A stretch of 64,000 nucleotides of DNA from Microdochium bolleyi (taxonomy: Eukaryota > Ascomycota > Sordariomycetes > Xylariales > Microdochiaceae). Shown here piece by piece: positions 10,001-20,637 of the stretch. The stretch covers positions 496,001 to 560,000 of the forward strand of contig KQ964255.1 of assembly GCA_001566295.1 (NCBI GenBank), in the 5' to 3' direction. The notes under the pieces are model-generated. The model searched no databases. It saw nothing but the letters and a program-made list of their open reading frames with translations, and was not told the DNA's origin. Position numbers and translations under genes: made by a program. The stretch's first letter is position 1. Each line of letters opens with the position of its first letter.

Positions 10001-11628
10001 ATGCCTTCTGCTGCCGTCTGCATGCGCACCCTGCGCGCCTACTCCCGCTACGGCCCCAACAATGCCAGAATCTTCGCCAGAGCCTTTTCGGCCACGGGCC
10101 GCCGCGCTGAGATCAACAAGGTCTTCCCTTCTGCCGCCGAGGCTCTCAAGGACATGAAGCCCAACTCGACCCTGCTCTGTGGAGGATTCGGTCTCTGCGG
10201 TGTTCCCGATACCCTCATCAACGAGGTCATCAAGAAGAAGGACATCACGGGCCTCACAGCTGTCTCCAACAACGCCGGCACAGACAACTCGGGCCTCGGC
10301 CAGCTGCTCAAGACCAAGCAGATCAAGAAGATGGTTGCCAGCTACATTGGCGAGAACAAGACCTTCGAGTCCATGTACCTGACCGGCGAGGTCGAGCTCG
10401 AGCTCACACCGCAGGGCACCCTGGCCGAGCGCTGCGCCTCCGGCGGCAAGGGCATTCCCGCCTTCTACACGCCTGCCGCGTTCGGCACAGTCGTCCAGAC
10501 CGGCGACCTGCCTCTCAAGAACAAGGCCGACGGGTCGCCAGACCAGTTCTCGTACCCCAAGGACGTCAAGGTCTTCAATGGCAAGCCCTACCTGCTCGAG
10601 GAGGCCATTGACGGCGACTACGCGTTCGTCAAGGCGTACAAGGCCGACAAGCTCGGCAACTGCCAGTTCCGCCTGGCCGCCAACAACTTCAACGGCGCCA
10701 TGGGCCGCAACGCCAAGATGACCATTGTCGAGGCTGAGCACATTGTCGAGCCTGGCGAGATCGCCCCCGAGGCGGTGCACCTGCCCGGCATCTACGTCAA
10801 GCGCGTCATCCAGAGCACCACTGAGAAGGGCATCGAGAAGTTCACCTGGGCCAAGGATGAGAGCGATCCGGACGCCAAGGCAGCTCTCGGAAAGGGCGAG
10901 ACTGCGGCTAAGCGCGAGCGCATCGTGCGCAGAGCCGCTAAGGAGTTCAAGAACGGCATGTACGCCAACCTGGGCATCGGCATGCCCATGCTCGCCCCCA
11001 GCTTCGTCGGCCCCGAGGTCGAGGTGCAGCTGCAGTCTGAGAACGGCATCCTCGGCCTCGGCCCTTACCCCAAGAAGGGCTCGGAGGACGCCGACCTGAT
11101 CAACGCCGGCAAGGAGACCGTCACGCTGAACCCCGGCGCGGCCGTCTTCGGCAGCGAGGAGAGCTTCGGCATGATCCGCAGCGGTCGCATCAACCTGACC
11201 ATCCTCGGCGCCATGCAGGTCAGCGCCAGCGGCGACCTCGCCAACTGGATGTTGCCCGGCAAGGTCAAGGGCTTCGGAGGCGCTATGGATCTCGTCTCCA
11301 ACCCCAGCAAGACCAAGGTCGTCGTCACCATGGAGCACACCGACAAGAAGGGCAACGCCAAGATTGTCAAGCAGTGTGCCTTCCCCTTGACTGGCCGCGC
11401 CTGTGTGTCGAGAATCATCACCGAGCTCGTAAGTCACGCTCTGATTTATCCCTGGCTGTACCACGTAGAATACGTTACTAATATTCGACTCTGTAGGGTG
11501 TCTTTGACGTCGACTTCGCCCACGGCCTGACCCTCATCGAGATTGCGGACGGTGTCACAGTGGAGGAGATCAAGAGCAAGACGGAAGCGCCGTTCCACGT
11601 TGCCGAGGACCTCAAGCCCATGCTATAA
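10001..11628 (+). CDS. Succinyl-CoA:3-ketoacid CoA transferase (SCOT), mitochondrial
   Basis: Exons 10001-11428 and 11497-11628 encode 519 residues. The enzyme moves CoA between succinyl-CoA and acetoacetate (in fungi possibly also acetate or propionate-related acyl groups) in mitochondria. The N-terminus is Arg/Ser/Ala-rich without acids until about residue 37 (RAFSATGRRAE), a likely targeting peptide. The alpha-type half has the GGFGLCGVPD glycine loop at about residue 58. The beta-type half has SENGILGLG, whose Glu347 is the predicted catalytic residue that forms the enzyme-CoA thioester. Length and the fused A-B order fit eukaryotic SCOT. The final intron is supported by a GTAAGT donor, a CTAAT branch and a TGTAG acceptor, after which GVFDVDFAHGLTLIEIADG completes the conserved C-terminus. 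A bacterial-style split gene is excluded by the single reading frame. Confidence 0.95.
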
Positions 11629-12059
11629 TTCGAGGAGCGGAGAGACGAAATAAAAACTGTATATAGGCATCGATCATGAGATATAGACGCTACGACTTTT
11701 GGGAATACCACATCCAGCCTTTACCCCGGCTTTTGCCTGCGTTTGTGCCGTTGAGATTGAGAGTGGAGCGCAAGAGTCATTGCCTACGGTCTCATGCAGG
11801 CACGGGAAGCTGATTGCTGTGTTTGTATGGCTATTTGATGAGAATTGAAACAGATGGGTCTGTCGATTTGGTGGCTTGTTTTCAATGCTCAATTGTTGTC
11901 ACTGTTGCGCAGGTCAGTGGAGTCGCACGCACTTGACAGGCCACAGCTTCGCGACACTTTGTGACACCACACGGCGTCGCACCGTCATCTTCTACGCCAT
12001 GTCATCCGTCATTCTCTGAACCTCTACATCGTGTGAAAAATGCCTGTACTTGAGACACA
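11629..12059. other. Intergenic region
   Basis: 431 bp holding the SCOT 3' UTR (AATAAAA-like signal at about 11648) and the promoter of the next gene. No further feature seen. Confidence 0.55.
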
Positions 12060-13549
12060 ATGGTTGTGCGCGCAACACTCGATCCCGCGGACGGCTCACC
12101 GCACTCAAACATGCACCCGTTTGAGCACGGCGCGCGTTCATCGCAGCGGACGCGGGCCAGCAGTGCTAGCTTCACCGTCCCGGCACTGACATGCATGGCC
12201 ATGAAGGTCGTTGCCGCCAACATCTCGTCCGTTGAGGCTCGTCACCTGAGTCAAGTACCGAAGCACTTGCTCCGCGAGCTGTGGAGGCTCGTGCGCAAGG
12301 ACCGCGAATGGTGAGTCGTGTGACAGACTTTGCACCGCTACGGGCCGAGCTGACGGCATTATGCATACCCAGGACGATGTCTGACGTACGATACTGGGGT
12401 GTCTTTGTCCAGTTCTTGATCAACGACTGGGGATTTGTTGACGGTGATGGGCCCCAGGTGGGCATGTGGTGCATCAAGACACAGTTCACGCAGACGTCGC
12501 CGCAACCACTATTGCAGATCCTGGAACCAGCAATATCGCCAACGATGGTGTTCATCACGCACCTGCAGCTATCGGAAGGTGTCGAGTGCTCTGTGCGAGA
12601 CATCATCGCTCTCGTGAAGATGGTCAACCTCGGCGTGCTCGAGATCATCCAGCCTGCTGGCGTCACGAACGCCGCAGAATTCCCCCGCGTGACAGACGCC
12701 GTCATCCGGGAATGGGCGAGCGCAGAAAGCCCGTTTCCTGTGCTGCGCGTGCTCCGCATATGGGGCGAGGACTTCACCACCTTTCGATCGCTGCAGTACC
12801 TGCACAAGTTCCCGTCTCTGGCCATTTACGATGTGGCTGGAAATGGCAGTGACTGGCCGAAGGCCCTGAGCACTCCCCTTTCTTGGACTTCGAAGCGGAG
12901 ACTATGGTCAACAGACTTGCTGGAAGCCATCGCAGGCACTTACAGGTGCCTGGACCATGAAAATCCGGCACATGGTAATCAGGACTTGATGACCTTGGTT
13001 CGTCGCCAGATTCAGGCGTCAGAGGCACACATGTCTCTTGTGGCCGGCAGACAGTTGCCTCTGCCCCGTGAGCCTCATGAACAGCAGCCACTCTCTACAA
13101 GTGGCCCGACGGAGCCATGGGCACGGCGCGAGCACATGAGCGAGCTCTGGGGGCAGCTACTGTATTCGCATGTTGGCCAACTCTGGCACGACGCAGACAT
13201 CATCGACACGGGCCTTAGCGTTCCAGTGCCGGAACCTCACCTAGGGCCGTTGCGCTTACCTGCGCGACCTATGGTCTGTGTGCAATCTGTCGACAGCAAG
13301 AAAGGGCTGAACGCGTTCTTTTCGAGAAACCCCAGCCTGAGTCATTGCACTTTTGTGCGATCCGCCTTCACCTCTCAAGCGTTGCGTAAAGACACCGCAT
13401 CAGAACCTTTGCGAACGAACAAGGGCAGTGGCAAGTCTCACCTTGATACTGTAGGCATTGCGAAGAGGAGCAGAGAGTCCTCCCACAACACGAAGCCAGC
13501 AAGAAAGCTGAAGAAGCAGCAGCATATATCACTCTCAGACTTCATGTAA
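12060..13549 (+). CDS. Unknown protein with F-box/LRR-like N-terminal half
   Basis: Exons 12060-12310 and 12373-13549 encode 475 residues. The join is supported by a GTGAGT donor, an ACCCAG acceptor and exact frame closure (W84). I do not recognise a named family. The N-terminal part has an F-box-like helix (VPKHLLRELWRLV) followed by a region with leucine-repeat-like segments (ITHLQLSEG, LGVLEIIQPAG, FPVLRVLRIWG, FPSLAIYDVAG), as in fungal F-box/LRR proteins, but no standard repeat consensus. The C-terminal 130 residues are basic and probably disordered, with KKGLNAFF at 393-400 resembling a PCNA-interaction motif with Lys in place of Gln, and a basic tail (KPARKLKKQQ). It has no signal peptide or membrane segment, so it is likely nuclear or cytosolic. 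The start ATG is the first in frame. Confidence 0.7.
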
Positions 13550-13862
13550 CCACATCACGACGTTTGAGTGCCATCATAACTTGATATCAAGTGCGAACTC
13601 ACTAGTTCTGTTCATATACTGACTCATCCCCCCTGAAAATATCTACACTAAAAAAAGAAGATCTGGCGGCATTTTCCTGCTTCCATCACAAACGTCCGCG
13701 CTCATAGAATACGAGCAGGCGGTCGTCGCGACCAAAACAGTCACCTTGTCGGCCACCACGAGAAAGAGAGCTGCTACTCAAGCCAAAGTCCTTGCTGGTC
13801 TGCTGCCAAAAAGAACTCTGATGGAGATTTGTCCTCGCCTATCAGTCCGTGTCTGAAACCAT
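13550..13862. other. Convergent intergenic region
   Basis: 313 bp between convergent genes, containing an A-run near 13650 and 3' UTR sequence. Nothing else seen. Confidence 0.5.
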
Positions 13863-14566
13863 TCAAGGGCCCTGGACGGTAACGGTGGCGGAGCCGCTGG
13901 AGAAGTAACCCTCGGTAGCGACGATCTGGTAGTTGTGCTGGGAGCCGAGACGCATGCCGGCGGCGGACCAGGCGTTAAAGTGGCAGGCCATGGAGACGGT
14001 GCCACCGCTGCGCTTGCTCTCGCGGACGGACCAGAACTGGTCGAAGCTCTGGGTGCCGTCGATGGAGGGGGCGTTGGTGCGGCGGCTGCGGTACAGGCCG
14101 TAGGTGCCGCCATCGCAGCTGACCTGACCAGTGCGGGTGGCGCCGCTGGAGGGGTTGTACGTGCCGAAGTTCTCGACGACGTAGTACTCGATCAGCGGGT
14201 TGCGGGTCCAGCCGTAGACGGCGAGGTAGCTGTTGCCGTTGGGGCGGTAGTCGGCCTGGTAGTTGATGGTTCTGTTGGGGTGTTTGGTATGTTAGCGGGA
14301 GCTGTCCGTCTCGAGATATATCCACCCGCAGTAAAGGTCATCTCTCACCTGGCACTGCCGGGGTTCCAGCCCTTGCCACCGACCCAGTTGCCGTTGCCGG
14401 ACCAGTTGACGCTGTACTGGCCGCCGTTGCCGTTGCGGTAGCTGACCTGGCCCTGGCCGTCGGTCCAGAACGAGTAGTAGAAACCGTTGTGGGTGCCGGT
14501 CGAGCTCTGGGCGACGGCGCCGATGACGGCGGTGGCCGCGGTGAAGAGCGAGGTGAAGGTGACCAT
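13863..14566 (-). CDS. Endo-1,4-beta-xylanase, glycoside hydrolase family 11
   Basis: Exons 14566-14349 and 14271-13863 encode 208 residues. The secreted enzyme cleaves internal beta-1,4 bonds of xylan. Signal peptide: residues 1 to about 19 (ending AVA). The GH11 jelly roll begins directly after it with GFYYSFWTDG, with no propeptide. The nucleophile is Glu101 in PLIEYYVVE, and the acid/base is Glu193 in VATEGYFSSG. Asn60 (in NWVGGKGW) occupies the position where Asp marks acidic-pH xylanases, so a near-neutral optimum is inferred. The splice (GTGAGA donor, CAACAG acceptor) restores SARTINYQADYRPNG. There is no CBM or linker. Length fits single-domain GH11 enzymes. It lies downstream of a 3.1 kb region and a TATATAAG box, consistent with an inducible gene. 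Confidence 0.97.
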
Positions 14567-14692
14567 TTTGTCTGCTGTCTGCTGACTCGGGAAGGGAAGA
14601 TCTGTGTTGGTGGAGTGTGAGGCTGGAAGGCTGGATTCTTGACTGCCGTGGTGATAGACTTCTAGGGCTCTTTTCGGGGAAGCAGATGATCC

Positions 14693-14700
14693 CTTATATA
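14693..14700 (-). promoter_or_regulatory. TATA box of the GH11 xylanase gene
   Basis: TATATAAG on the minus strand, 127 bp before the xylanase ATG. A CCAAT element (minus strand) lies near 14808-14812, about 245 bp upstream of the ATG. Confidence 0.6.
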
Positions 14701-16409
14701 CTCATCCGACGCGACCCTTGCCCTGGGTCCCAGCACTGCGAGTCCACGGCAGAGATCTACATCTCGACGTCAACGGTTCCTCGTGTGTTTGCGGCGGAGA
14801 CCTCCCATTGGCTGGATGTTTGTCGCGGGTATATTCGAGGTCAGTTGGTACGGCGGACAACGAAGAGCGGGTCTTGTTTGTCTGTGACAATCAAGATTGG
14901 ATCTGGACCGGACCTCAGGGTGACATGACAACGTCAACCTGCTGGGTGGATCGGTGGAGCACGCCGCTGCCAGATTGAGCAATTCTCGGATCGTCTGCTT
15001 CCATCCGCAATCAGACAGAAGCATTGACCAGGCGCAGTTCTCCGCGGGACTTGGTCGCGGTCGCAGCAATCGGGGAGGAAGGCAGGTCTCTCGTCGAGAC
15101 TGTCAGACATATCGTCTCCGTCGGAAGCATCTACAGATACACCAGCTCGGGGCCAAACTCAAAGAATAAACTATGGACCTGCTTCATCATCTGCCATGGT
15201 CCCAACTCAATCGACAAAAGCCTGTCCAAAGTTCTTCCTTACTGCTGTCCTTCACAAGGACCCCCCAGCTATGAGAGCGAGTTCCCCATAAATCCTGAAA
15301 CTGCCGAGATCCCCACACCCGCGCAATGCAGGCGGCAGATGTGGCCCCGAACGCCACCATCGCTCGCTTCTCGACTCTGACAGCAGTCAAAACCAACCTG
15401 GGAAAGAAGCGGAAGGTGATGCCCCGAATGGTCGACCTCGCCCGCCGCGCAGCCAATCATGGCACCGGGGCCACTGCATGGGGTCAGGGGGGCGGCGGGC
15501 ACCCCTGTCGGTAGCACGATATCGGACAACAGGAGTTTTCCATATTGGTGATGTGTGCATGCGTTGCATGTATGTCGATCCTCGCTAGCATTTCTCCTTT
15601 TGTCTGGTGGCACCTGCCCAACGAGCCTCACTTTTCCCTGGCTCCGGTAGATGTCCCAATACCTAAGTTCTTCGGCTTGTGCCACCGGCGCACATGCAAA
15701 AGACACAAACACGCGCGATGCAGCCAGGCGCGGCCGGGGCAACAGCGGGTGATCTGCGATCGCCAAGCTCCCCGCCGCTGGCGTGAGTGCATGCGCGCGT
15801 CCGTCCCGTCCAGGTCCTTGGCGTATGGAGTTGAGCGAAAATTCTCACTCCCCGGAATGCAACACCCCGCAAACGACAAGTGCCGTCAATCAAGTTTCTG
15901 GGGTGCAGTCTTAGCCGGTTGTGACGTTGGCACGAGGGTACATGTAGTACTTCTTTCCTATTCAGCCGGGAGGCGAGCGAGAGAGGCAAAAACAACAACC
16001 GTCGTACGTTGTTCAATCTCCTCCAAGTTCTTGGCAGAGGCGCGTGACGAGGAGAACCTCTCGAGAGCATTGACACGAACAAAAGAGCCTCCTCCCCCGC
16101 CAGTCGCGGCCCCTTCCTTTCTCCCGCGAAGCATATTGCCTCCTGTCCTTGAAGTGCTGAAACTTTTATCCCGATTGGCCCGCCCCTGGCCTCTCTGCCG
16201 GTGGCGGCCCGCCGAGATCATCCAAATTGAGGTCGCCAGCCTGGCCGGGGGTTCGACGGCATATGCAACTATATCTGCTACGGCAGATGCCTTGACGTAA
16301 GCGGGCATACGGGCCTGCATGTCCTTGTTCCTGGTTGACAGCATGGAATGATGGAAAAGCGCTTAGAAATAGAGTCTAAAAAAAAGTCCCGAGGTGCAGG
16401 ATCAATTTT

Positions 16410-16416
16410 GGCTAAA
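16410..16416 (+). promoter_or_regulatory. Possible XlnR/XYR1-type site GGCTAAA
   Basis: Matches the known core GGCTAR/GGCTAAA of the xylanase activator. It lies about 1.85 kb upstream of the xylanase ATG, which is far, and a heptamer is expected by chance every few kb. Low confidence. Confidence 0.2.
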
Positions 16417-17696
16417 TTACTCCACGCCTGGACACGACGCTGAACAAGAGATCACACGACGTCGTTCTACCCTCGGACGAGCGCAGGAAAGGCCATCTAG
16501 ACCAGCTGTTTCTGCTGGCACGGTGATGTATCTCAAACATGGCTGGCGCATGTTCGCCATTCGGCCCCCACTATGTATCGCGCTTTGAAGGAGACTCAGG
16601 CAACCTGACTGTATTTGCGAATGTTGGCTGTCCTGTATCAAAGATTCAGGATTGGATCACTGGTAGATACTAGCACTCCTATGCCTCCCGGCTCGGAGGT
16701 CCTGCAGATCCACAGACTTCACAGCACGTCAGGCCACCGCTCAATTCCCTGTTATCAATCATCACAACGAGCATCCTGCTTGGTCGTGTTGTGCTGAGCA
16801 GGCGATCTCAAGGATGGGACTCTGCTGTGAAACCCTCGCAAAGGCGGTGACGAGCAGTATGCAAGTGATGGCCCGGGAAAAAGGAGCCATGCATGACACC
16901 AGAGATTTCAGGCACCGCCGCAACAACCGTAGCAGATCTTGCGAGTTGTCGCATGAGACTTGAAGCACGAGAAACAGCCGGCAGTCGATCTGCGGAGTGT
17001 CCCGGCACCCTTGACCAAGGAAAGCTTGCCTGGCGCCCGCTGAACGCCACCCGGTGGCTTAGGCCTGGTGAGGTTCCTTCCGGAGTGGTAATGGGTGTTT
17101 TCTGGGTCCTCAATATACGGGCTCAGGTACACAAGTCTCGACACGAGGCTCATTCGCAATCATCCAGTCTTCGGCGCACGCATGCATGATTTACGGCTGC
17201 GTCTCCCCGTGCCTGATAGGCTGGCTCATTGCTCACCGTCGCGTGCGTGAAGTTTATCCATATTAATTCTACGAGAATGACCCCTGGCTCAGATCGAGGC
17301 TGCAGGCAGGCATGTCGTATTATATGCCGAGTCTATTGTCTCGGTATGGGGTGCATGCGATCTGCAGATGGAAAGTCATGCCGGCTAAATCTGCGTGATG
17401 GAGTCTTCATCTGGCTGTGCGAGCGTGTAAGTCAGGCTATTCGGATGTTCTGTGGGATATGTCAACATTTCGCTGTACCAGCCAGACATGGCTCGGAGGC
17501 CTCGGCGTCCGCACGGTCTACAGAAAACAATAGGCTGGAACTGCTTGTGATTTAGCCGAGGATATCCATTCTCTAAACTATCAATTGGCATATGAACAGG
17601 CGGTGTGCTGTCGACACAAAGCTGATGGGATCTGTGTCCGCAATGCTCAGAAGCGAGCTTGTAATTTGCAGTCTTTCCCGCCAGTACTATTCCAAG

Positions 17697-18467
17697 CTAG
17701 AGGCTGAAGAAGACAGCGGCGAGGAAACCACCAGCTACAGCAGCATATCCAGCACGCTGCTGGACTCCTGCGGCAATAGGACTCTGCGTGGGCGTGGGCG
17801 TAGACGTAGGCGAAGGTGTCGAGGCGTTCCCTGGCTGACTCAAGGTTGTGGACGTGGTAAGACTGGTCGTGCCAACAGTGGACTGAGTCGATGTCGTGGC
17901 AGTGGTCGGGGGTAGGACGGTGGCCGAAGGCGACTCGCTGCCGGTCGTCGTGGTGGAAGGCACCACGATCGTGGATGGCGACACGGTGGCAGACGGGCTG
18001 ATGCTGGTAGTAGGCGCTCCCGAGGGCGAGGCTGGAGGCAGTCCGGAGTAGGAAGGATCTGAGATGGTGGTGCCCGTAGGCGGCGGCAAGATGGAGATGG
18101 AAGGCGAGGTGCCAGAGCCGACGGCACGGCAGAATGAGTCGATGCCGGTCATGACCTGGCCTTGATTGCGGCAAAACGACAAGTTAGAACAAGCACATGC
18201 ACTGTCCAGTGAAGTGGAAATGGGATCCTACTCACCATATTGGGTCTTGTCGCAGTTGTCCTGGAGGCAGAACTCGCTGTTGCGCTTGAGAGTGTAGACC
18301 ATGTTGCAGATGCAGGCGTTGTCGTTGGGCGCACATGTGGTCGAGGCGCTAATGGTGTCACTCAGGCATTTCGTGCTGCATGCCGGCACGTATCCGTTGA
18401 GGGACTGCGCAGAGGCGGCGGCCATGAGGCCCGAGAGAAGACAGCCGAAGGCCGTGAGACGTGCCAT
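17697..18467 (-). CDS. CFEM-domain GPI-anchored cell-surface protein
   Basis: Exons 18467-18236 and 18160-17697 encode 231 residues. Signal peptide: residues 1 to about 20 (ending ASA). The CFEM domain covers about residues 22-93 and shows all eight Cys in the family order (PAC, TKC, TTC, NAC, IC, EFC, DNC, SFC); the eighth comes from exon 2, which supports the splice. A Ser/Thr/Pro-rich stalk of about 110 residues follows, then a hydrophobic tail (AGYAAVAGGFLAAVFFSL) with small residues ahead of it, a typical GPI-attachment signal. CFEM proteins act at the fungal surface, for example in haem or iron capture, adhesion or host interaction. An Asp precedes the third Cys in haem-binding CFEMs; here that position is Thr, so haem binding is doubtful. 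Confidence 0.93.
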
Positions 18468-19430
18468 GGCTGCGGTGGGTTGAGACGGGAAAGCTGTAAA
18501 ACTCCAAGTTTGAATGGCTGGGTGCAAAGTCAGGGTTACGATGCCAAAAAAGATCCAAATGCTAAGACAGGAGGATTGTTACTCCGACATGGACGAGGAC
18601 TTGGCTGCTCGAGGTCGGCGAGGCTCTCTTATGATCTGAAGTGGCAGTCACGTGTCGGCTCGGGATAATCAACAGACTGCAAGTGCATCCCGAAGGATTC
18701 GTAGGCGACCCCGGACATTCGGGATTTTGGGAAGGAGCCGGGAAGCAAGCCTGCGCTTACTGTCTGCGCAGATATGGACGAAACAACATAGCCCCGGTCG
18801 TCGATAGTCTGGTCCAGAGCCGTGGTTGGGCGACCTCGGGCTCACTTCGAATCCAAGCACATCGCGTGGGAATGTCTTTCAGCAAGGCGCGTGTATGGCT
18901 GTCCGCGGGTTTCAATTACATTGCTCCAATGCTCCCAGCACCATATCCCGCCGACGGGCTCATCTGCTTGTGTTGACGCATGGCCAATGAATCAACGGTG
19001 CGTGGTGGTCTGGACGAGACGATGTTGTTTCATGCGGCGGAAGGAGCTGGTCAGGGTGCCCCCTGGTAGAGAATTGAAACGGTGGTAACGTGCCAATGCC
19101 GCAATACTGCGTCCTGATTGGCTGGGACCACAGCATCCTGCGCCGATCGACACTCCCGAGATCCTTCCACTCTACACGACACCTGAGCAACACGGTCATG
19201 GCACAGCTCCCCAACGACGTCATGCGATGCGCTGCCCCTGAGTAAAGAATTCACGAGTTTACCAATACCCCTCCTGTCACTTCGAAAAATGCCATACGCT
19301 GATTACGGACGACGCCTGGGCCAAAGAAAGAGCACAGAACATCACGACGTCTACAGAGGTCTACTTCAATTCGCCAGCGCTCCAGGTCTCCGGAGTCGTC
19401 AACAGCTCACAGACACGAATGAACTTTTCA
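18468..19430. other. Intergenic region upstream of the CFEM gene
   Basis: About 960 bp with only short, unconvincing ORFs. It holds the CFEM promoter at its left and the 3' flank of the next minus-strand gene at its right. Confidence 0.5.
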
Positions 19431-20637
19431 TCACCGGCACTTTCTGAGCTCTACATCTCGCCTGTACATCCAGCGGCCATCTTCAGCCCGAACAGACTGA
19501 TAACCCAGTGTACCCTCGACCAAGGACAAGACTAGCATCGGAGTCGCCGTGTAGAGATTCCATCGGCCCTCGCTTTCCAGCGTGAGGCGGTCGTAGTTCA
19601 GATTGAGACCGAATGCTGACTGGTAGAGCTTGATCTCAACACTAGGGGGCTGTGCACAGATTAGCAGTCGAAGCTTCACTAGGGAGTGTTCCCGAGGCAT
19701 ACCTTTCGGCTGTCCTGGTTGTTGACCTTGCACCATTTCTTGAGATAGTCAGCCAGGAACTGCAGCGTCGGGCTGTGGCTGCACTGCACTTCGACAGACC
19801 GGCTATTGGAGCTCGTGACTATCAAGTGGTACGGGGGCTTCAGTAACAGCTCGTCTGGACGAGGGAGCGCAGTGAAGTCTGGGAGAGTGTCGTAGCCTGC
19901 CTTGGCCGGTGCTGGAGCGAGCCTGCTTGGCACGCTTTGCTGCTCGACGACGGCCGGCCGACCAGTCTGGCTGTCCACGGCGACATCTGCCCAATCATCA
20001 CCAGCCGTGGCCGCAGCTCTCTGCGCCAGCGAGACGGGCGCCGCTTCCTCCTTGAAGCAGGCCACAAACTGCTCCTTGAACATAGACTCCAGCAGGAAGG
20101 GACTCGGGATAGGAGGCCTGGCCAGCTCAAGAATGAACGACTTTCGCTCATCTGACCATTTCAAGACCGGCTCGTTGCTCTTCCCGACCTGTAATCACTC
20201 GTGTTAGTCTTGGATTGCTGCCCCCGAGAACTCCAGGGTCGAACGGCAGCACACCTCGAGATGTAGTCGGATGCGATCTTCGGTCTTGTCCAGGAGCTCC
20301 TCAGCCCAGTCGCTATTATTCTCGTCCTCGGCGAGCGCCTCGAGACCCTGTGCCCATCCGATGACGCAAGAGGCAGCATCGAGCACTAGCGCGGCCTTGT
20401 CGTCATATGCTTTGTCCAGCTCGGCCAACAGCAGCTGCCATTCCGGCTGCACGTCAATATCTTTGCCGATCACATCTCGCAGCTTCTTGAGCTGCTTCTG
20501 CACTGCGCAATCCGTGCTGTCCCAGTTGTCGCGTACGCCAACTTGAAACTTTAGTGGTCTGCAGCATGTTAGTGTTGACACAATCGGATCAAGCTCTTGT
20601 GTTTGTGGTGTTTCCGCAAGACATACAGTTTGACCAT
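19431..20637 (-). CDS. Conserved-looking protein of unknown function
   Basis: Four exons, 20637-20627, 20558-20255, 20188-19703 and 19649-19431, encode 339 residues. The first exon is only 11 nt (ATGGTCAAACT), followed by a GTATGT donor, a CTAAC branch and a TGCAG acceptor; the joined N-terminus reads MVKLPLKFQVGVRDNWD. The next introns have phase 0. The protein is soluble-looking: a helical Glu/Leu/Asp-rich N-terminal 105 residues, a central linker rich in Ala and Pro, then a more ordered C-terminal part (PYHLIVTSSNSRSVEVQCSH, WMYRRDVELRKC). It has no signal peptide or transmembrane segment. I do not recognise the family. Four splices that all keep one frame argue that the gene is real. Confidence 0.72.

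Larger units (their letters stand above)
14567..17696. other. Long xylanase upstream region without genes
   Basis: 3.1 kb separating the xylanase start from the CFEM gene's 3' end. The first 250 bp hold TATA and CCAAT elements. Further out are XlnR/XYR1-like GGCTAA cores at 15911-15916 (minus) and GGCTAAA at 16410-16416 and 17383-17389 (plus). ORFs here (for example 15545-16300) have no domain and an odd Arg/Cys/Ser-rich composition, so I do not call them genes. Confidence 0.5.

Noticed and set aside
9812..11464. A 550-codon minus-strand ORF opposite SCOT
   Set aside because: Antisense shadow of a GC3-rich gene; Val/Leu/Gly/Ala-rich with no domain, while the plus strand is a clear SCOT.
15545..16300. 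A 251-codon plus ORF in the xylanase upstream region
   Set aside because: Arg/Cys/Ser-rich, no domain, no promoter or splice support; probably chance.
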